Below are positions 41,716 through 51,972 of a stretch of DNA of 64,000 bases, piece by piece. The notes under the pieces are model-generated. The model was not told the DNA's origin. It did not search any database and worked only from the letters and a program-made list of their open reading frames with translations. Source of the stretch: Streptomyces sp. AM 4-1-1 (lineage in GTDB: Bacteria > Actinomycetota > Actinomycetes > Streptomycetales > Streptomycetaceae). Each line of letters begins with the position of its first letter. Within the stretch, counting starts at the first letter, position 1. The position numbers and the translations under genes are program-made. Location: positions 806,001-870,000 of the forward strand of contig NZ_CP119145.1 of the NCBI RefSeq assembly GCF_029167625.1. Direction: 5' to 3'.

Positions 41716-44286
41716 TCAGGGCCTGCGGGCCGAGGTGACGCGGTAGACGTCGTAGACGCCCTCCACACCCCGTACCGCCTTCAGGACGTGTCCGAGGTGC
41801 TTCGGGTCGCCCATCTCGAAGGTGAAGCGGGAGGTGGCCACCCGGTCGCGGGACGTCTGGACGGCCGCCGACAGGATGTTCACATGCTGGTCCGACAGCA
41901 CCCGGGTGACGTCCGAGAGGAGCCGGGACCGGTCCAGCGCCTCGACCTGGATGGCGACCAGAAAGACCGAGGACTGGGTGGGCGCCCACTCCACTTCCAG
42001 GATTCGCTCCGGCTCCTGCGACAGGGAGTCGACGTTGACGCAGTCCGCGCGGTGCACGGACACCCCACTGCCCCGGGTGACGAACCCGATGATGGGGTCG
42101 CCGGGCACCGGCGTACAGCAACGGGCCAGTTTGACCCAGACGTCGTCGACGCCCTTGACGACCACACCCGGATCGGCGTTGGCGCGGCGCTTGTTACGAC
42201 GCGACGGCGGCGCGCTCTCCACCAGGTCCTCGTTGGCCGCGTCCTCTCCGCCGATCGCCTGGACGAGCTTCTGGACGACGCCCGCCGCGGCCACATGCCC
42301 CTCGCCGATCGCCGCGTACAGCGAGGAGATGTCGGGGTAACGCATCTCGTGCGCCAGCGTGACCAGCGAGTCACCGGTCAGGATGCGCTGGATCGGCAGG
42401 TTCTGCTTGCGCATGGCCCGGGCGATGGAGTCCTTGCCCTGTTCGATCGCCTCGTCGCGCCGCTCCTTGGAGAACCACGCGCGGATCTTGTTCCTGGCCC
42501 GGGGCGACTTGACGAAGCCCAGCCAGTCCCTCGAAGGCCCGGCGCCGGCCGCCTTGGAGGTGAAGACCTCGACGAGATCGCCGTTGTCGAGGGTCGATTC
42601 GAGCGGTACGAGACGGCCGTTGACCCGGGCCCCTATGGTCCGGTGGCCGACCTCCGTGTGCACGGCGTAGGCGAAGTCGACCGGCGTCGCACCGGCCGGC
42701 AGCGCTATCACGTCGCCTTTGGGGGTGAACACGAAGACCTCGTTGCGCGACAGGTCGAAGCGCAGCGACTCCAGGAACTCGCTGGGGTCCTCGGTCTCCT
42801 TCTGCCAGTCCAGCAGCTGCCGCAGCCACGCCATGTCGTTGACGGTGTCCTGGCCGCGCCCGGTGTTCTTCGGGACGTCGGTACGGACCTTGGAGGCGCC
42901 CGCGACGGCCTCCTGCTTGTACTTCCAGTGGGCGGCGATGCCGTACTCCGCGCGGCGGTGCATGTCGAAGGTGCGGATCTGGAGCTCGACCGGCTTGCCG
43001 CTGGGGCCGATCACGGTGGTGTGCAGCGACTGGTACATGTTGAACTTCGGCATCGCGATGTAGTCCTTGAACCGCCCCGGCACCGGGTTCCACCGGGCGT
43101 GGACGGTGCCCAGCGCCGCGTAGCAGTCGCGGACCGTGTCGACGAGGACCCGGATGCCCACCAGGTCGTAGATCTCGGCGAAGTCACGGCCCCGCACGAT
43201 CATCTTCTGATACACGCTGTAGTAGTGCTTCGGGCGTCCGGTGACGGTGGCCTTGATCCGGGCCGCGCGCAGATCGGACTGCACCTCGTCGGTCACTATG
43301 GCGAGGTATTCGTCGCGCTTGGGGGCCCGCTCGGCGACGAGCCGCACGATCTCGTCGTACATCTTGGGGTAGAGGATCGCGAACGCGAGGTCCTCCAGCT
43401 CCCACTTGATGGTGTTCATGCCGAGCCGGTGCGCCAGCGGGGCGTAGATCTCCAGCGTCTCGCGGGCCTTCTTCTCCTGCTTCTCCCGTTTGAGGTAGCG
43501 CATGGTGCGCATGTTGTGCAGGCGGTCGGCGAGCTTGATGACGAGGACCCTGGGGTCCTTGGCCATGGCGACGACCATCTTGCGCACGGTTTCGGCCTGC
43601 GCGGCCTCGCCGAACTTCACCTTGTCGAGCTTCGTGACACCGTCGACCAGGAGCGCGACCTGGTCGCCGAAGTCGCGGCGCAGGGTGTCCAGGCCGTACT
43701 CGGTGTCCTCGACGGTGTCGTGCAGCAGGCCCGCCATCAGGGTCGCCGGGTCCATGCCGAGTTCGGCGAGGATGGTGGTCACGGCGAGCGGATGGGTGAT
43801 GTACGGGTCGCCGCTCTTGCGCTTCTGTCCCCGGTGCCAGCGCTCGGCGACCTGGTAGGCGCGCTCGATCTGGCGCAGCGTGGCGGTCTCGATCTTGGCG
43901 TCGTTGCTCCGGACGATCCGCAGGAGCGGTTCCAGTACCGGGTTGTACGGGCTGGAGCGCTGGACGCCCAGCCGGGCCAGCCGGGCCCGGACCCGGTTGG
44001 AGGAACCGCCGGAACGGGAGGTCCCGCCGGTCTGGGCGGGCTTCGCCGGGGGTTTGGGGGCGGAGCTGCCGGGGAGGGCGGGGGCCGGCTGGGCCGGGGC
44101 GGCGGGCGCGACCGGGGCCCCGGAGCCGATCGCGGGGGCCCGGACCGGCGCGGGGCCGCCCGCGCTCTCCGGGGCGGGGGGCTTGGGCTTCTCCGTCTCC
44201 GCGGACCGCTTCTTCTCGGGCGTGGCTGGGGCCGCCTCGTGCTCTTCGGGCTGCGGGGCGGCGACTGGCTGGGCCTCGTCTGACAA
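41716..44286 (-). CDS. relA: Bifunctional (p)ppGpp synthetase/hydrolase RelA/SpoT homologue
   Basis: This enzyme makes and degrades the alarmone (p)ppGpp in the stringent response, which in streptomycetes links to antibiotic production. From the TTG at 44286 (GAGGAG 7 nt upstream) the product is 856 residues. A disordered Pro/Ala-rich N-terminus (1-95) is followed by the HD hydrolase domain with intact H189-D190 in [12 protein letters not shown] and [11 protein letters not shown], the synthetase domain ([20 protein letters not shown]), TGS ([20 protein letters not shown]), and C-terminal ACT domains. Both activities appear intact. It precedes neither ribosomal nor amino acid genes, but the string yajC-secD-secF-apt-relA is conserved, with the small secreted gene inserted here. 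Confidence 0.97.
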   Translation of the reverse strand: MSDEAQPVAAPQPEEHEAAPATPEKKRSAETEKPKPPAPESAGGPAPVRAPAIGSGAPVAPAAPAQPAPALPGSSAPKPPAKPAQTGGTSRSGGSSNRVRARLARLGVQRSSPYNPVLEPLLRIVRSNDAKIETATLRQIERAYQVAERWHRGQKRKSGDPYITHPLAVTTILAELGMDPATLMAGLLHDTVEDTEYGLDTLRRDFGDQVALLVDGVTKLDKVKFGEAAQAETVRKMVVAMAKDPRVLVIKLADRLHNMRTMRYLKREKQEKKARETLEIYAPLAHRLGMNTIKWELEDLAFAILYPKMYDEIVRLVAERAPKRDEYLAIVTDEVQSDLRAARIKATVTGRPKHYYSVYQKMIVRGRDFAEIYDLVGIRVLVDTVRDCYAALGTVHARWNPVPGRFKDYIAMPKFNMYQSLHTTVIGPSGKPVELQIRTFDMHRRAEYGIAAHWKYKQEAVAGASKVRTDVPKNTGRGQDTVNDMAWLRQLLDWQKETEDPSEFLESLRFDLSRNEVFVFTPKGDVIALPAGATPVDFAYAVHTEVGHRTIGARVNGRLVPLESTLDNGDLVEVFTSKAAGAGPSRDWLGFVKSPRARNKIRAWFSKERRDEAIEQGKDSIARAMRKQNLPIQRILTGDSLVTLAHEMRYPDISSLYAAIGEGHVAAAGVVQKLVQAIGGEDAANEDLVESAPPSRRNKRRANADPGVVVKGVDDVWVKLARCCTPVPGDPIIGFVTRGSGVSVHRADCVNVDSLSQEPERILEVEWAPTQSSVFLVAIQVEALDRSRLLSDVTRVLSDQHVNILSAAVQTSRDRVATSRFTFEMGDPKHLGHVLKAVRGVEGVYDVYRVTSARRP

Positions 44287-44383
44287 GAGTGGCTCCTCGT
44301 GCGAATCCGGACACCCGGAACGCCCATCGTATCGATCCCCCGGCCGGTGCTCCCCCTGGGAACGGGAGAGCCCGGACAACGCG

Positions 44384-44417
44384 GGACGGGCACCCGATTG
44401 TTCCCGGGTGCCCGTCC
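44384..44417 (-). terminator. Hairpin terminator between the secreted-protein gene and relA
   Basis: GGACGGGCACCCG pairs perfectly with CGGGTGCCCGTCC around an 8-nt loop, 148 nt downstream of the secreted-protein stop. A second, smaller repeat GCCGGCTC / GAGCCGGC lies at 44455-44482. Confidence 0.7.
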
Positions 44418-44564
44418 TTCGGTTCAGTTGCACCCCATAACTCGGTGCAGCTGTGCCGGCTCCGGGTCAGGCCAGAGCCGGCCCTTCGCTGTGGTCACGC
44501 CCCGAACACCGGCCGCACCGGGTCACTCCCCCTTCGCCGGGTCGAAGCACGATCGTGCGGGAAC

Positions 44565-45032
44565 TCAGTTCCAGCGCAGCAGGGCAGCGCCCTTGACCTG
44601 CATCTCCTTCTTGGCGGCCACATTGCCCCACGGCACGGTGATCTGGCCGTTCTTGCCACAGCCGGCGCCGTACCAGGTCTTCTTCCCCTGAGCGTTGAAG
44701 CCCTTCACCTTCACACAGATGCTGCTGCCCTTGGAGACCTTCCAGCCGTACACCATCTTCATGCCCTTGGCGCCGAAGTGGGCACAGCCGTCGTTGATGG
44801 TGCTCCACTTGCCCGGAAGCGATCCCGCGTTCTTCCAGCCGGAACATATGCCCTTGGCCGCCAGAGTGCTCGCGCCGTCAACGACCAGGACGGGCTTCGA
44901 CATCACGACCTGGACGTCCGTCGAGTCGACCGTCGGCACCTGGGCGGCACCTGCGGGCGAGGCGCCCACACCCACCACCGCGAACGACAGAAGACCCAAT
45001 GCCCCCGTGGCGATCCTGCGTGAAATCGTCAT
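44565..45032 (-). CDS. Small secreted protein, unknown function
   Basis: The 155-residue protein begins MTISRRIATGALGLLSFAVVGVGASPAGAAQ, a signal peptide with probable cleavage after AGA-A near residue 29. The mature part is about 125 residues, beta-rich in appearance, with four cysteines (GICSGW, DGCAHF, SICVKV, GAGCGKN) that could form two disulphides, and repeated lysine/glycine motifs. I do not recognise a family. GGAGG lies 5 nt before the ATG at 45032. The gene and its leader are less GC-rich than the neighbours and use codons such as CTT and TTG, suggesting recent acquisition. It splits the otherwise conserved relA-apt neighbourhood. Confidence 0.78.
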   Translation of the reverse strand: MTISRRIATGALGLLSFAVVGVGASPAGAAQVPTVDSTDVQVVMSKPVLVVDGASTLAAKGICSGWKNAGSLPGKWSTINDGCAHFGAKGMKMVYGWKVSKGSSICVKVKGFNAQGKKTWYGAGCGKNGQITVPWGNVAAKKEMQVKGAALLRWN

Positions 45033-45047
45033 CAATTTCCTCCCGTT

Positions 45048-45072
45048 ACGTTGTCCGAATTGGCGACAACGT
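45048..45072. promoter_or_regulatory. Inverted repeat upstream of the secreted-protein gene
   Basis: ACGTTGTC (45048-45055) and GACAACGT (45065-45072) form an 8-bp perfect repeat with a 9-nt spacer, just upstream of the ribosome binding site. It could be a repressor site or a leader hairpin. Confidence 0.5.
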
Positions 45073-45163
45073 GAGGATTCAATCAGCAAGGGAAATGCTT
45101 CGAACACATATTTGAGGGAATTTTGAGCTTTGTCGTCCGGACGACCCGACGGTCACGGTATGC

Positions 45164-45209
45164 GACGGCGGGTGCCCCAGGAAGGTCGCTCCTGGGGCAC
45201 CCGCCGTCA
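45164..45209 (-). terminator. Hairpin terminator downstream of apt
   Basis: GACGGCGGGTGCCCCAGGA and its perfect complement flank an 8-nt loop, 14 nt past the apt stop codon. Confidence 0.85.
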
Positions 45210-45222
45210 CATGCCGCCGGTC

Positions 45223-45774
45223 TCACACCGTGATGAGTGCCTCCAGCGGGGCACCGCGCAGGGCGGGCCCCAGGCGGTCGCGGCCGCCGAGGAAGCCCAG
45301 CTCCAGGAGGACCGAGACACCCGCCACCTGGGCACCGGCCCGCCGGATCAGCTCCAGCGAGGCCCCGGCGGTGCCGCCGGTGGCGAGCACATCATCGATG
45401 ATCATGACTCGGTCGTCGGCGGACAGGTCCTCGGCGTGGATCTCCACCTCGGCGGAGCCGTACTCCAGCTCGTACGTCTGGGAGAGCGTGGCCCCGGGCA
45501 GCTTGCCCGCCTTGCGGACGGGCACGAAGCCGAGCGAGGCCCGCACCGCGACCGGCGCGGCCAGGATGAATCCGCGCGCCTCCAGACCGACGATCTTGGT
45601 CGCTCCGTGCCGTACGCACAGCTCGGCCAGGGCGTCGGTGAGCGCCGAGAAGGCCACCGGGTCCGCGAGCAGCGGGGTGATGTCCTTGAACATCACACCC
45701 GGCTTCGGGTGGTCCGGCACGTCTCGGATGCGGCTGAGCAGCAGCTCCCTGGTGTCGTCGACCGTGCGGGTCAT
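45223..45774 (-). CDS. apt: Adenine phosphoribosyltransferase
   Basis: Apt salvages adenine to AMP using PRPP. The 183-residue product has PGVMFKDITPLLADP near residue 26, LEARGFILAAPVA, and the PRPP loop VMIIDDVLATGGTAGASLEL near 122. Its ATG overlaps the secF stop codon by four bases (ATGA), so it is translated with the secretion genes; the secD-secF-apt-relA order is a known actinobacterial arrangement. A strong hairpin follows it. Confidence 0.96.
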   Translation of the reverse strand: MTRTVDDTRELLLSRIRDVPDHPKPGVMFKDITPLLADPVAFSALTDALAELCVRHGATKIVGLEARGFILAAPVAVRASLGFVPVRKAGKLPGATLSQTYELEYGSAEVEIHAEDLSADDRVMIIDDVLATGGTAGASLELIRRAGAQVAGVSVLLELGFLGGRDRLGPALRGAPLEALITV

Positions 45775-46892
45775 CGGCGCTTCCCCGAGGTCCGGCCGTG
45801 GCCCTTGGGCGGCTCCCGGCGCTGGCCGACGACCGCCGCCGCGGGCGTCTCGTCCTCGGCCACCTCGTCGTCCACACGGGCCGGGTCGTCGCTGTCGCTC
45901 TCGGCGGACTCACCCTTGGCGGCGGCCGCCGCGCGCTTGGCGAGGATTCGCTTCTTCAGCGCCTTCATCTGCGGGTCGCGTTCCTTGAGGTCGGCGACGA
46001 GCGGGGTGGCGATGAAGATCGAGGAGTACGCGCCGGCCGCGAGGCCGACGAACAGGGACAGCGAGATGTCGTTCAGCATGCCCGCGCCGAGGACACCGCC
46101 GCCGATGAACAGCAGACCGGCGACCGGCAGCAGTGCCACGACCGTGGTGTTGATCGAACGGACCAGGGTGCCGTTGATGGAGCGGTTGGCGATCTCGCTG
46201 TACGTCCAGCGGGTCTGCTTGGTGATCCCCTTCGTGCCCTCCTTGAGGCTGTCGAAGACGACGACCGTGTCGTAGAGGGAGTAACCGAGGATGGTGAGCA
46301 GACCGATCACGGTGCCCGGGGTGACCTCGAAGCCCACCAGGGCGTAGACGCCGACCGTGATGGTGATGTCGTGGATCAGCGCGACCAGGGCCGCGATCGC
46401 CATGCGCCATTCGAAGGCGATGGCGAGGTAGATCACCACGAGGACCATGAAGATCCCCAGGCCGGTCCATGCCTTGTTGGCGATCTGCTCGCCCCAGCTG
46501 GGACCGACCAGGTCGGCGTTGATCTTCTCCGCCGGGATGCCGAGCTCCTCGGACAGCTTCTCCTTGATCGCGTCGGCCTTGGCGGTGTCGACCTCGGTGA
46601 TCTGGACGCGCAGACCGCCGCCGCCGAGCTCCTGGACGATGGCCTCGTGACCGGATTCCTCCGCCGCGATCTCACGGACCTCGGAGGAGGAGATCTTCGC
46701 CTTCTGCTCGGTGGTGAAGACCGCCCCGCCCTTGAACTCGATGCCCATGTTGAGGCCGCTGACCGCCAGGCCGACGATGGCCGTGATGGTGATCAGGATC
46801 GAGATGCCGTACCAGATCCTGCGGTTGCCGATGAAGTCGTAACCGACATCGCCGCGGTAGAGCCGGGCGCCGAGACTGCCGAGTCGTGACAT
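45771..46892 (-). CDS. secF: Protein translocase subunit SecF
   Basis: SecF works with SecD and YajC to use proton flow to complete protein export through SecYEG. The 373-residue product has an N-terminal membrane helix (RRIWYGISILITITAIVGLAVSGL), a short periplasmic domain (about 45-150), then five membrane helices beginning LGIFMVLVVIYLAIAFEWRM. The signature HDITITVGVYALVG and GLLTILGYSLYDTVVVFDSLKE are present. The C-terminal tail is charged. AAGGAGG precedes the ATG at 46892, one base after secD ends. Confidence 0.96.
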   Translation of the reverse strand: MSRLGSLGARLYRGDVGYDFIGNRRIWYGISILITITAIVGLAVSGLNMGIEFKGGAVFTTEQKAKISSSEVREIAAEESGHEAIVQELGGGGLRVQITEVDTAKADAIKEKLSEELGIPAEKINADLVGPSWGEQIANKAWTGLGIFMVLVVIYLAIAFEWRMAIAALVALIHDITITVGVYALVGFEVTPGTVIGLLTILGYSLYDTVVVFDSLKEGTKGITKQTRWTYSEIANRSINGTLVRSINTTVVALLPVAGLLFIGGGVLGAGMLNDISLSLFVGLAAGAYSSIFIATPLVADLKERDPQMKALKKRILAKRAAAAAKGESAESDSDDPARVDDEVAEDETPAAAVVGQRREPPKGHGRTSGKRR

Positions 46893-46893
46893 C

Positions 46894-48654
46894 TCACGCC
46901 TCCTTCGGGTCGGTGGGGGCGTTGACACGGCGCGAGCGGCGGATCGGCGGTTTCGCGCCGAGCCGCTTCGGGTCGAGCCCGGACCACGGGTTGCCACTGG
47001 CGAAGAACTTCGTGCGGGCCATCAGCGTCATGACCGGCTTGGTGAAGAGGAAGACCACGACCACGTCGAGCAGGGTGGTGAGACCGAGCGTGAACGCGAA
47101 GCCCTGGACCTTGCCGACCGTGACGAGGAACAGCACCGCGGCGGCCAGGAACGACACGAAGTCGGAGACCAGGATCGTGCGCCGGGCGCGCGGCCAGGCC
47201 CGCTCGACGGCGGGGCGCAGGGTGCGGCCCTCGCGGATCTCGTCCCGGACGCGTTCGAAGTAGACGATGAACGAGTCCGCCGTGATCCCGATGGCCACGA
47301 TGGCGCCGCAGACCGCGGGCAGGTTGAGCGCGAAGCCGATGGCCGGGCCGAGCAGTGTCATGATCGTGTAGGTCAGGATGCCGGAGGCCACCAGGCTGAG
47401 CAGGGCGATCATCGCCAGGCCGCGGTAGTAGGCCACCAGGTAGATCACGACGAGCGCGAGGCCGATGGCCCCGGCGATCAGGCCGGCCTTGAGCTGTTCG
47501 CCACCGAGCGCGGCGGTGACGGTGGTGACGCTCTGTTCCTCGAAGGAGAGCGGGAGCGCACCGTACGACAGCACGTTGGCCAGGTCCTCGGCGGACTGCT
47601 GGGTGAAGTTGCCGGAGATCTCGGCGCTGCCGCTGAGTGTCGTGCGCACGGACGGTGCCGACACCACTTCGCCGTCGAGGACGATGGCGAACTGGTTCTG
47701 GGGCGACTGCTGCTGCGAGAGCCGACCGGTGATCTTCTGGAACTTCTTGGCGCCGCCGCTGGTGAACTCCATCTGAACGATCCACTGACCGTTGTTCTGG
47801 TCAATGGTGCCCTGCGCCTTGGAAACGTCCTTACCGTCGACCTCGGCCGGACCGAGTACGTACTTGTCCCACTGACCCGGCGCGTTCTCGCCACATGCGA
47901 GGGTGGGGTCGGAGGGCTTGACGTTCTTCCCTGCGGCCGCTCGCTGGTTAGGGTCGGAGCAGTCGAGGGCGGCGAACTTCTTCTGGAGCTCGGCCGCCGC
48001 CGCTTCGTCCGGCGAGGACGCCGAGGGCGAGGGGGACGCCGAGGGAGTCGTCGCGGCCCCGGATGCCCCGGTGGACGGGGACGGAGTGGAGTCGGCCTTG
48101 AGGGCGCCGGTGACGGCACGGCCCTGCGTGGTGCTGGTCGCGGACGGGCTCCCCGACGGCGTGGCCTTACCGGTCCCGCTCGTCCCGTCGCCCGCCGAGG
48201 GGGTCGGCGCCGGGCTGGGGTTCGTCGTTTCGGCGGGGGCGCCGCCGGCGACCGTCAGCACCGGGCGGAAGTAGAGCTTGGCGGTCGTGCCGACCTGCTC
48301 ACGGGCCTGGGCGGAGTTCGTACCCTTGGGAATGTTGACGATGATGTTGCTGTTGCCCTGGGTCTGGACCTCCGCCTCGGACACACCGAGACCATTGACA
48401 CGGCGCTCCATGATCTCGACCGCGGTGTCCATGTTGGTCTTGTTGATCGCCGACTTCTGCCCCGGCTCGTTCTTGGCCTTGAGCGTGATCGTCGTGCCGC
48501 CGGCGAGGTCGATGCCCAGTCGCGGCGTCAGCTCACCGGCCCAGAACATACCGCCGGTGAGCGCGACCATGGCGATCAGGATCAGAGCCAGGGAACGCGC
48601 CGGCGTTCCCTGGCCTCCCGCCGGCTGTGTTCGGCGCTTCTTCGGTGCTGCCAC
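46894..48654 (-). CDS. secD: Protein translocase subunit SecD
   Basis: SecD is the partner of SecF. The 586-residue product has an N-terminal helix (RSLALILIAMVALTGGMFWAG), the family motif LGIDLAGGTTITLKAKN, a large extracytoplasmic region, and five C-terminal membrane helices with GITADSFIVYFERVRDEIREG and DFVSFLAAAVLFL. The extracytoplasmic domain carries an unusually Ser/Thr/Pro/Ala-rich insertion (about residues 165-235, ending SPSPSASSPDEAAAAELQ), a likely flexible linker. GTG at 48654 starts at AAPKKRRTQPAGG with GGGAG upstream. Confidence 0.96.
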   Translation of the reverse strand: MAAPKKRRTQPAGGQGTPARSLALILIAMVALTGGMFWAGELTPRLGIDLAGGTTITLKAKNEPGQKSAINKTNMDTAVEIMERRVNGLGVSEAEVQTQGNSNIIVNIPKGTNSAQAREQVGTTAKLYFRPVLTVAGGAPAETTNPSPAPTPSAGDGTSGTGKATPSGSPSATSTTQGRAVTGALKADSTPSPSTGASGAATTPSASPSPSASSPDEAAAAELQKKFAALDCSDPNQRAAAGKNVKPSDPTLACGENAPGQWDKYVLGPAEVDGKDVSKAQGTIDQNNGQWIVQMEFTSGGAKKFQKITGRLSQQQSPQNQFAIVLDGEVVSAPSVRTTLSGSAEISGNFTQQSAEDLANVLSYGALPLSFEEQSVTTVTAALGGEQLKAGLIAGAIGLALVVIYLVAYYRGLAMIALLSLVASGILTYTIMTLLGPAIGFALNLPAVCGAIVAIGITADSFIVYFERVRDEIREGRTLRPAVERAWPRARRTILVSDFVSFLAAAVLFLVTVGKVQGFAFTLGLTTLLDVVVVFLFTKPVMTLMARTKFFASGNPWSGLDPKRLGAKPPIRRSRRVNAPTDPKEA

Positions 48655-48801
48655 CTTCTCGTTTCTCCCTGTCCAACCGCCCCGCGCCGGGTACGCGCCC
48701 GAGCGGCCACGAAGTGTTGTGGGGACCTGCCCCCGCAGAAGATCGCACGGTCCGGGGAACGCCGGGCGCCGCTGGGCCACACGGCGTCCCCGGGGCGCGG
48801 G

Positions 48802-49290
48802 TTACTTCGCGTCGCCCTCGCCGTCGGCCGCGCCGGACTTACCGTCCTTCTTGGCGTCGCCGGTCGGCTCGGCGTCGTCCGCCTCGGCCTTCTTGCCCAG
48901 GTCGATCTTGACCTCGTCCGGGGCGTCCTCGGCCTCGGCCTTGACGTCCGGGTCGGTGAGCGAGGAGGCGTCGTCGGGCACGATCGCGCCCTCGGCCTTG
49001 AGGTCGTTGTCGCCGTGGACGATGCGGTTGTACTCCGCGTCGTCGAGGACGGCACCGATGGAGTTCTTGGCGTAGACGGCGTGAACGCCGGGCGCGACCT
49101 CCAGGAGAACCGTGTCCTCGTTGAGCTCCTTGACGGTCGCGTACATGCCCCCGATCGTCCGGACGCCCGTGCCGGGCTGCATCTCGCTACGCATCTGCGT
49201 AGCCGCCGCCTGCTTCTTCTTGGCGGACCGCGTCATCAGGAACATGGCCCCGATGAGCACGACGAAGGGGAGGAGGAAACCAGGACTCAC
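48802..49290 (-). CDS. yajC: Preprotein translocase subunit YajC
   Basis: YajC is a single-span protein that binds SecDF. The 162-residue product has one N-terminal membrane segment (FLLPFVVLIGAMFLMT), the family stretch QMRSEMQPGTGVRTIGGMYATV near residue 32, and a long acidic C-terminal tail rich in Asp, Glu, Ala and Lys that is not part of the domain. It starts at GTG 49290 and lies 147 nt upstream of secD on the same strand. Confidence 0.94.
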   Translation of the reverse strand: MSPGFLLPFVVLIGAMFLMTRSAKKKQAAATQMRSEMQPGTGVRTIGGMYATVKELNEDTVLLEVAPGVHAVYAKNSIGAVLDDAEYNRIVHGDNDLKAEGAIVPDDASSLTDPDVKAEAEDAPDEVKIDLGKKAEADDAEPTGDAKKDGKSGAADGEGDAK

Positions 49291-49458
49291 GGGACGGAAC
49301 TTCCTTCACACGACCGTGCTGGGGATGCGACACGGTCTACGGGGGTGGGTAACACCGACCTTTGGGGGGCGGCATCGGCGGAGTCTAAGCGAGTCCGCAT
49401 CATTGGAACAACGCCCAGCATGGCACCGGGGTTCCGCTGAAGGCCAACCTGTGACACA

Positions 49459-50541
49459 TCACGCCCCGAACAGGCCCTGTTGTCCCTTTCCGTCGTGCTG
49501 CGGCGGCACCAGTCCGAGGTGCGCCCACGCGGCCGGTGTGGCGACCCGCCCTCTGGGCGTGCGGGCCAGCAGTCCCTCGCGTACGAGGAAGGGCTCGGCC
49601 ACCTCCTCGACGGTCTCGCGCTCCTCGCCGACGGCCACCGCGAGGGTGGACAGTCCGACGGGTCCGCCGCCGAAGAGCTTCAGCAGCGCGCCGAGCACGG
49701 CCCGGTCCAGCCGGTCGAGGCCACGGCCGTCGACCTCGTACACGCGCAGGGCGGCCCTGGCGATCTCCCGGTCGATCCGTCCGTCGGCCTTGACCTGGGC
49801 GTAGTCCCGGACCCGGCGCAGCAACCGGTTGGCGATGCGGGGCGTGCCCCGGGAGCGGCCGGCGATCTCGGCCGCTCCCTCGACGTCCGTCTCGACGTCG
49901 AGGAGGCGTGCGGAACGGTGGAGGACTCGCTCCAGTTCGGCCGGGGTGTAGAACTCCATGTGGCCGGTGAAGCCGAAGCGGTCACGGAGCGGCGGCGGCA
50001 GGAGTCCGGCCCTGGTGGTCGCTCCGACGAGGGTGAACGGTGGCAGTTCCAGCGGGATGGCGGTGGCGCCGGGGCCCTTGCCGACGATGACGTCGACGCG
50101 GAAGTCCTCCATGGCCATGTACAGCATCTCCTCGGCCGGCCGCGACATGCGGTGGATCTCGTCGAGGAACAGGACCTCGCCCTCCTGGAGGGAGGAGAGG
50201 ATCGCGGCGAGATCGCCCGCGTGCTGGATGGCGGGACCCGAGGTGATCCGGATCGGGGCCTCCATCTCAGCCGCGATGATCATGGAGAGCGTGGTCTTGC
50301 CGAGGCCGGGGGCTCCGGAGAGCAGGACGTGGTCGGCGGTGGCGCCACGGGCGCGGGCCGCCTTGAGGACCAGGTCGAGCTGTTCGCGTACCTTCTCCTG
50401 GCCGACGAACTCGTCGAGGTCCTTCGGCCGCAGGGCCGCTTCGACCGCGGTGTCCTCGCCGTCCGCGTCGGCGTGGACCAGGCGGCCGTCGGCGCCGATC
50501 GGCCGTTCGTCGGTGTCGGGCGCGGTCTCGTCCCAGTTCAT
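49459..50541 (-). CDS. ruvB: Holliday junction branch migration ATPase RuvB
   Basis: RuvB is the hexameric AAA+ motor of branch migration. The 360-residue product has [19 protein letters not shown] near residue 40, Walker [14 protein letters not shown] near 75, Walker [17 protein letters not shown] near 120, sensor 1 [20 protein letters not shown], and a C-terminal winged helix ending [22 protein letters not shown]. It is followed on the same strand by yajC and preceded by ruvA. Confidence 0.97.
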   Translation of the reverse strand: MNWDETAPDTDERPIGADGRLVHADADGEDTAVEAALRPKDLDEFVGQEKVREQLDLVLKAARARGATADHVLLSGAPGLGKTTLSMIIAAEMEAPIRITSGPAIQHAGDLAAILSSLQEGEVLFLDEIHRMSRPAEEMLYMAMEDFRVDVIVGKGPGATAIPLELPPFTLVGATTRAGLLPPPLRDRFGFTGHMEFYTPAELERVLHRSARLLDVETDVEGAAEIAGRSRGTPRIANRLLRRVRDYAQVKADGRIDREIARAALRVYEVDGRGLDRLDRAVLGALLKLFGGGPVGLSTLAVAVGEERETVEEVAEPFLVREGLLARTPRGRVATPAAWAHLGLVPPQHDGKGQQGLFGA

Positions 50542-50630
50542 TCAGTCAGTCCCGCCTCGGGTGTTTCGGTGCCGGGCCGTGCGGTGCTCCGGCCGGGGTC
50601 GGGGTGTCCCCCGCAGTGTCGCAGTCTCGG

Positions 50631-51257
50631 TCAGCGTGCGCGGTTCAGGGTCTGGAGGGCGGCCCGCAGCAGTTGGGGCACGGGCGGCCGGCCGCCGGCC
50701 GCGAGCGCGGTCTCCGCCTGCGGGGCGACCGCGGCGACGGCCTCGTCCGCCTCGCGGGCGGCGTAGCCGAGACCGATCAGGGCGGCCTGGAGCTGGTCGC
50801 GCCAGGAAGAGGCGGCGGCCGTGCCGACGCCCTGCTGGCCGATGTGGGCGCCGTGGGGTTCGCCGAGCCGGTCCTTGAGTTCGAGCAGCAGCTTCTGGGC
50901 GCCCTTCTTGCCGATCCCGGAGACGGCGGTGAGCGCCTTCTCGTCGCCCGCGGAGACGGCGAGGCGCAGGGCGTCGGGGCTGTGCGTGGCGAGCATGGCC
51001 TGGGCGAGCCGGGGGCCGACGCCGCTGGCGGTCTGGAGCAGTTCGAAGGTCTGGCGTTCGTCGTCGTCGGCGAAGCCGTAGAGGGTGAGGGAGTCCTCCC
51101 GGACGACGAGCGAGGTGGCGAGTCTGGCCTCCTTCCCGATCCGCAGGCCGGCGAGGGTGTCCGGGGTGCACTGGACGGCCATGCCGATGCCGCCGACCTC
51201 GATCACGGCCGTGGTCGGGGCGAGGGCGGCCACCGGGCCGGAGACGAAGGCGATCAT
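50631..51257 (-). CDS. ruvA: Holliday junction DNA-binding protein RuvA
   Basis: RuvA binds four-way junctions as a tetramer and loads RuvB. The 208-residue product begins [21 protein letters not shown], has helix-hairpin-helix segments [16 protein letters not shown] and [21 protein letters not shown], and a C-terminal RuvB-binding domain ([21 protein letters not shown]). The ATG at 51257 overlaps the ruvC stop codon (ATGA). The gap to ruvB is 89 nt. Confidence 0.96.
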   Translation of the reverse strand: MIAFVSGPVAALAPTTAVIEVGGIGMAVQCTPDTLAGLRIGKEARLATSLVVREDSLTLYGFADDDERQTFELLQTASGVGPRLAQAMLATHSPDALRLAVSAGDEKALTAVSGIGKKGAQKLLLELKDRLGEPHGAHIGQQGVGTAAASSWRDQLQAALIGLGYAAREADEAVAAVAPQAETALAAGGRPPVPQLLRAALQTLNRAR

Positions 51258-51787
51258 GTGGTGCGGCCTTTCAGCGTGCGATGGGTGGCGACGGCCTGCT
51301 GGAGGCGGTTCTGGGCGGGGGCCCGCCAGATGTGGCAGATGGCGAGGGCGAGGGCGTCCGCCGCGTCCGCCGGTCTGGGGGGCGCCGCGAGTCCGAGCAA
51401 CCGGGTGACCATGGCGCCGACCTGCGCCTTGTCGGCGCGACCGCTGCCGGTGACGGCGGCCTTGACCTCGCTCGGGGTGTGCAGGGCGACGGGGATGCCG
51501 CGTCGGGACGCGCAGAGCATGGCGACGGCGCTGGCCTGGGCGGTGCCCATCACCGTACGGACGTTGTGCTGGCTGAACACCCGCTCCACCGCGACGAATT
51601 CGGGTCGGTGTTCGTCGAGCCACTGCTCGATTCCCGCCTCGATGGCGACCAGCCGCTGTCCCAGTTCGGCGTCGGCCGGGGTGCGGACCACGCCGACCCC
51701 GAGCATCGTCAGCCGTCGTCCGGGGACGCCGTCGACGACGCCGATGCCGCACCGGGTCAGCCCCGGGTCCACGCCGAGTACCCGCAC
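51254..51787 (-). CDS. ruvC: Holliday junction endonuclease RuvC
   Basis: RuvC resolves Holliday junctions. The 177-residue product starts at GTG 51787 with [20 protein letters not shown], containing the first catalytic Asp. The second acidic residue lies in [22 protein letters not shown] and the C-terminal pair in [22 protein letters not shown] lies 6 nt before the start; a longer frame upstream is not conserved-looking. The ruvC-ruvA-ruvB order on the minus strand is complete. Confidence 0.96.
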   Translation of the reverse strand: MRVLGVDPGLTRCGIGVVDGVPGRRLTMLGVGVVRTPADAELGQRLVAIEAGIEQWLDEHRPEFVAVERVFSQHNVRTVMGTAQASAVAMLCASRRGIPVALHTPSEVKAAVTGSGRADKAQVGAMVTRLLGLAAPPRPADAADALALAICHIWRAPAQNRLQQAVATHRTLKGRTT

Positions 51788-51910
51788 GTCGGACTCCCCT
51801 CCCTCGCGCCTGGGCGCCTGTGCCGTACCGCTTCCGTCACCGGCCCGCGGTCCTGCGCCTTCGATCATGTGTTCCTGCGTTGTTGCAGGTTAGCGCCCGG
51901 CACCGACAAC

Positions 51911-51951
51911 GCGGACGGGCCGACGGGGTGTGTCCCCGTCGGCCCGTCCGC
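51911..51951 (-). terminator. Hairpin terminator downstream of yebC
   Basis: GCGGACGGGCCGACGGGG and its perfect 18-bp complement flank a 5-nt loop, 21 nt past the yebC stop codon and upstream of ruvC. Confidence 0.85.
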
Positions 51952-51972
51952 GCACGCCGGCCCGCCTGGGCC

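Noticed and set aside
41554..44283. A 909-codon open frame on the plus strand opposite relA
   Set aside because: The minus strand encodes complete RelA/SpoT; the opposite frame has no recognisable domain.
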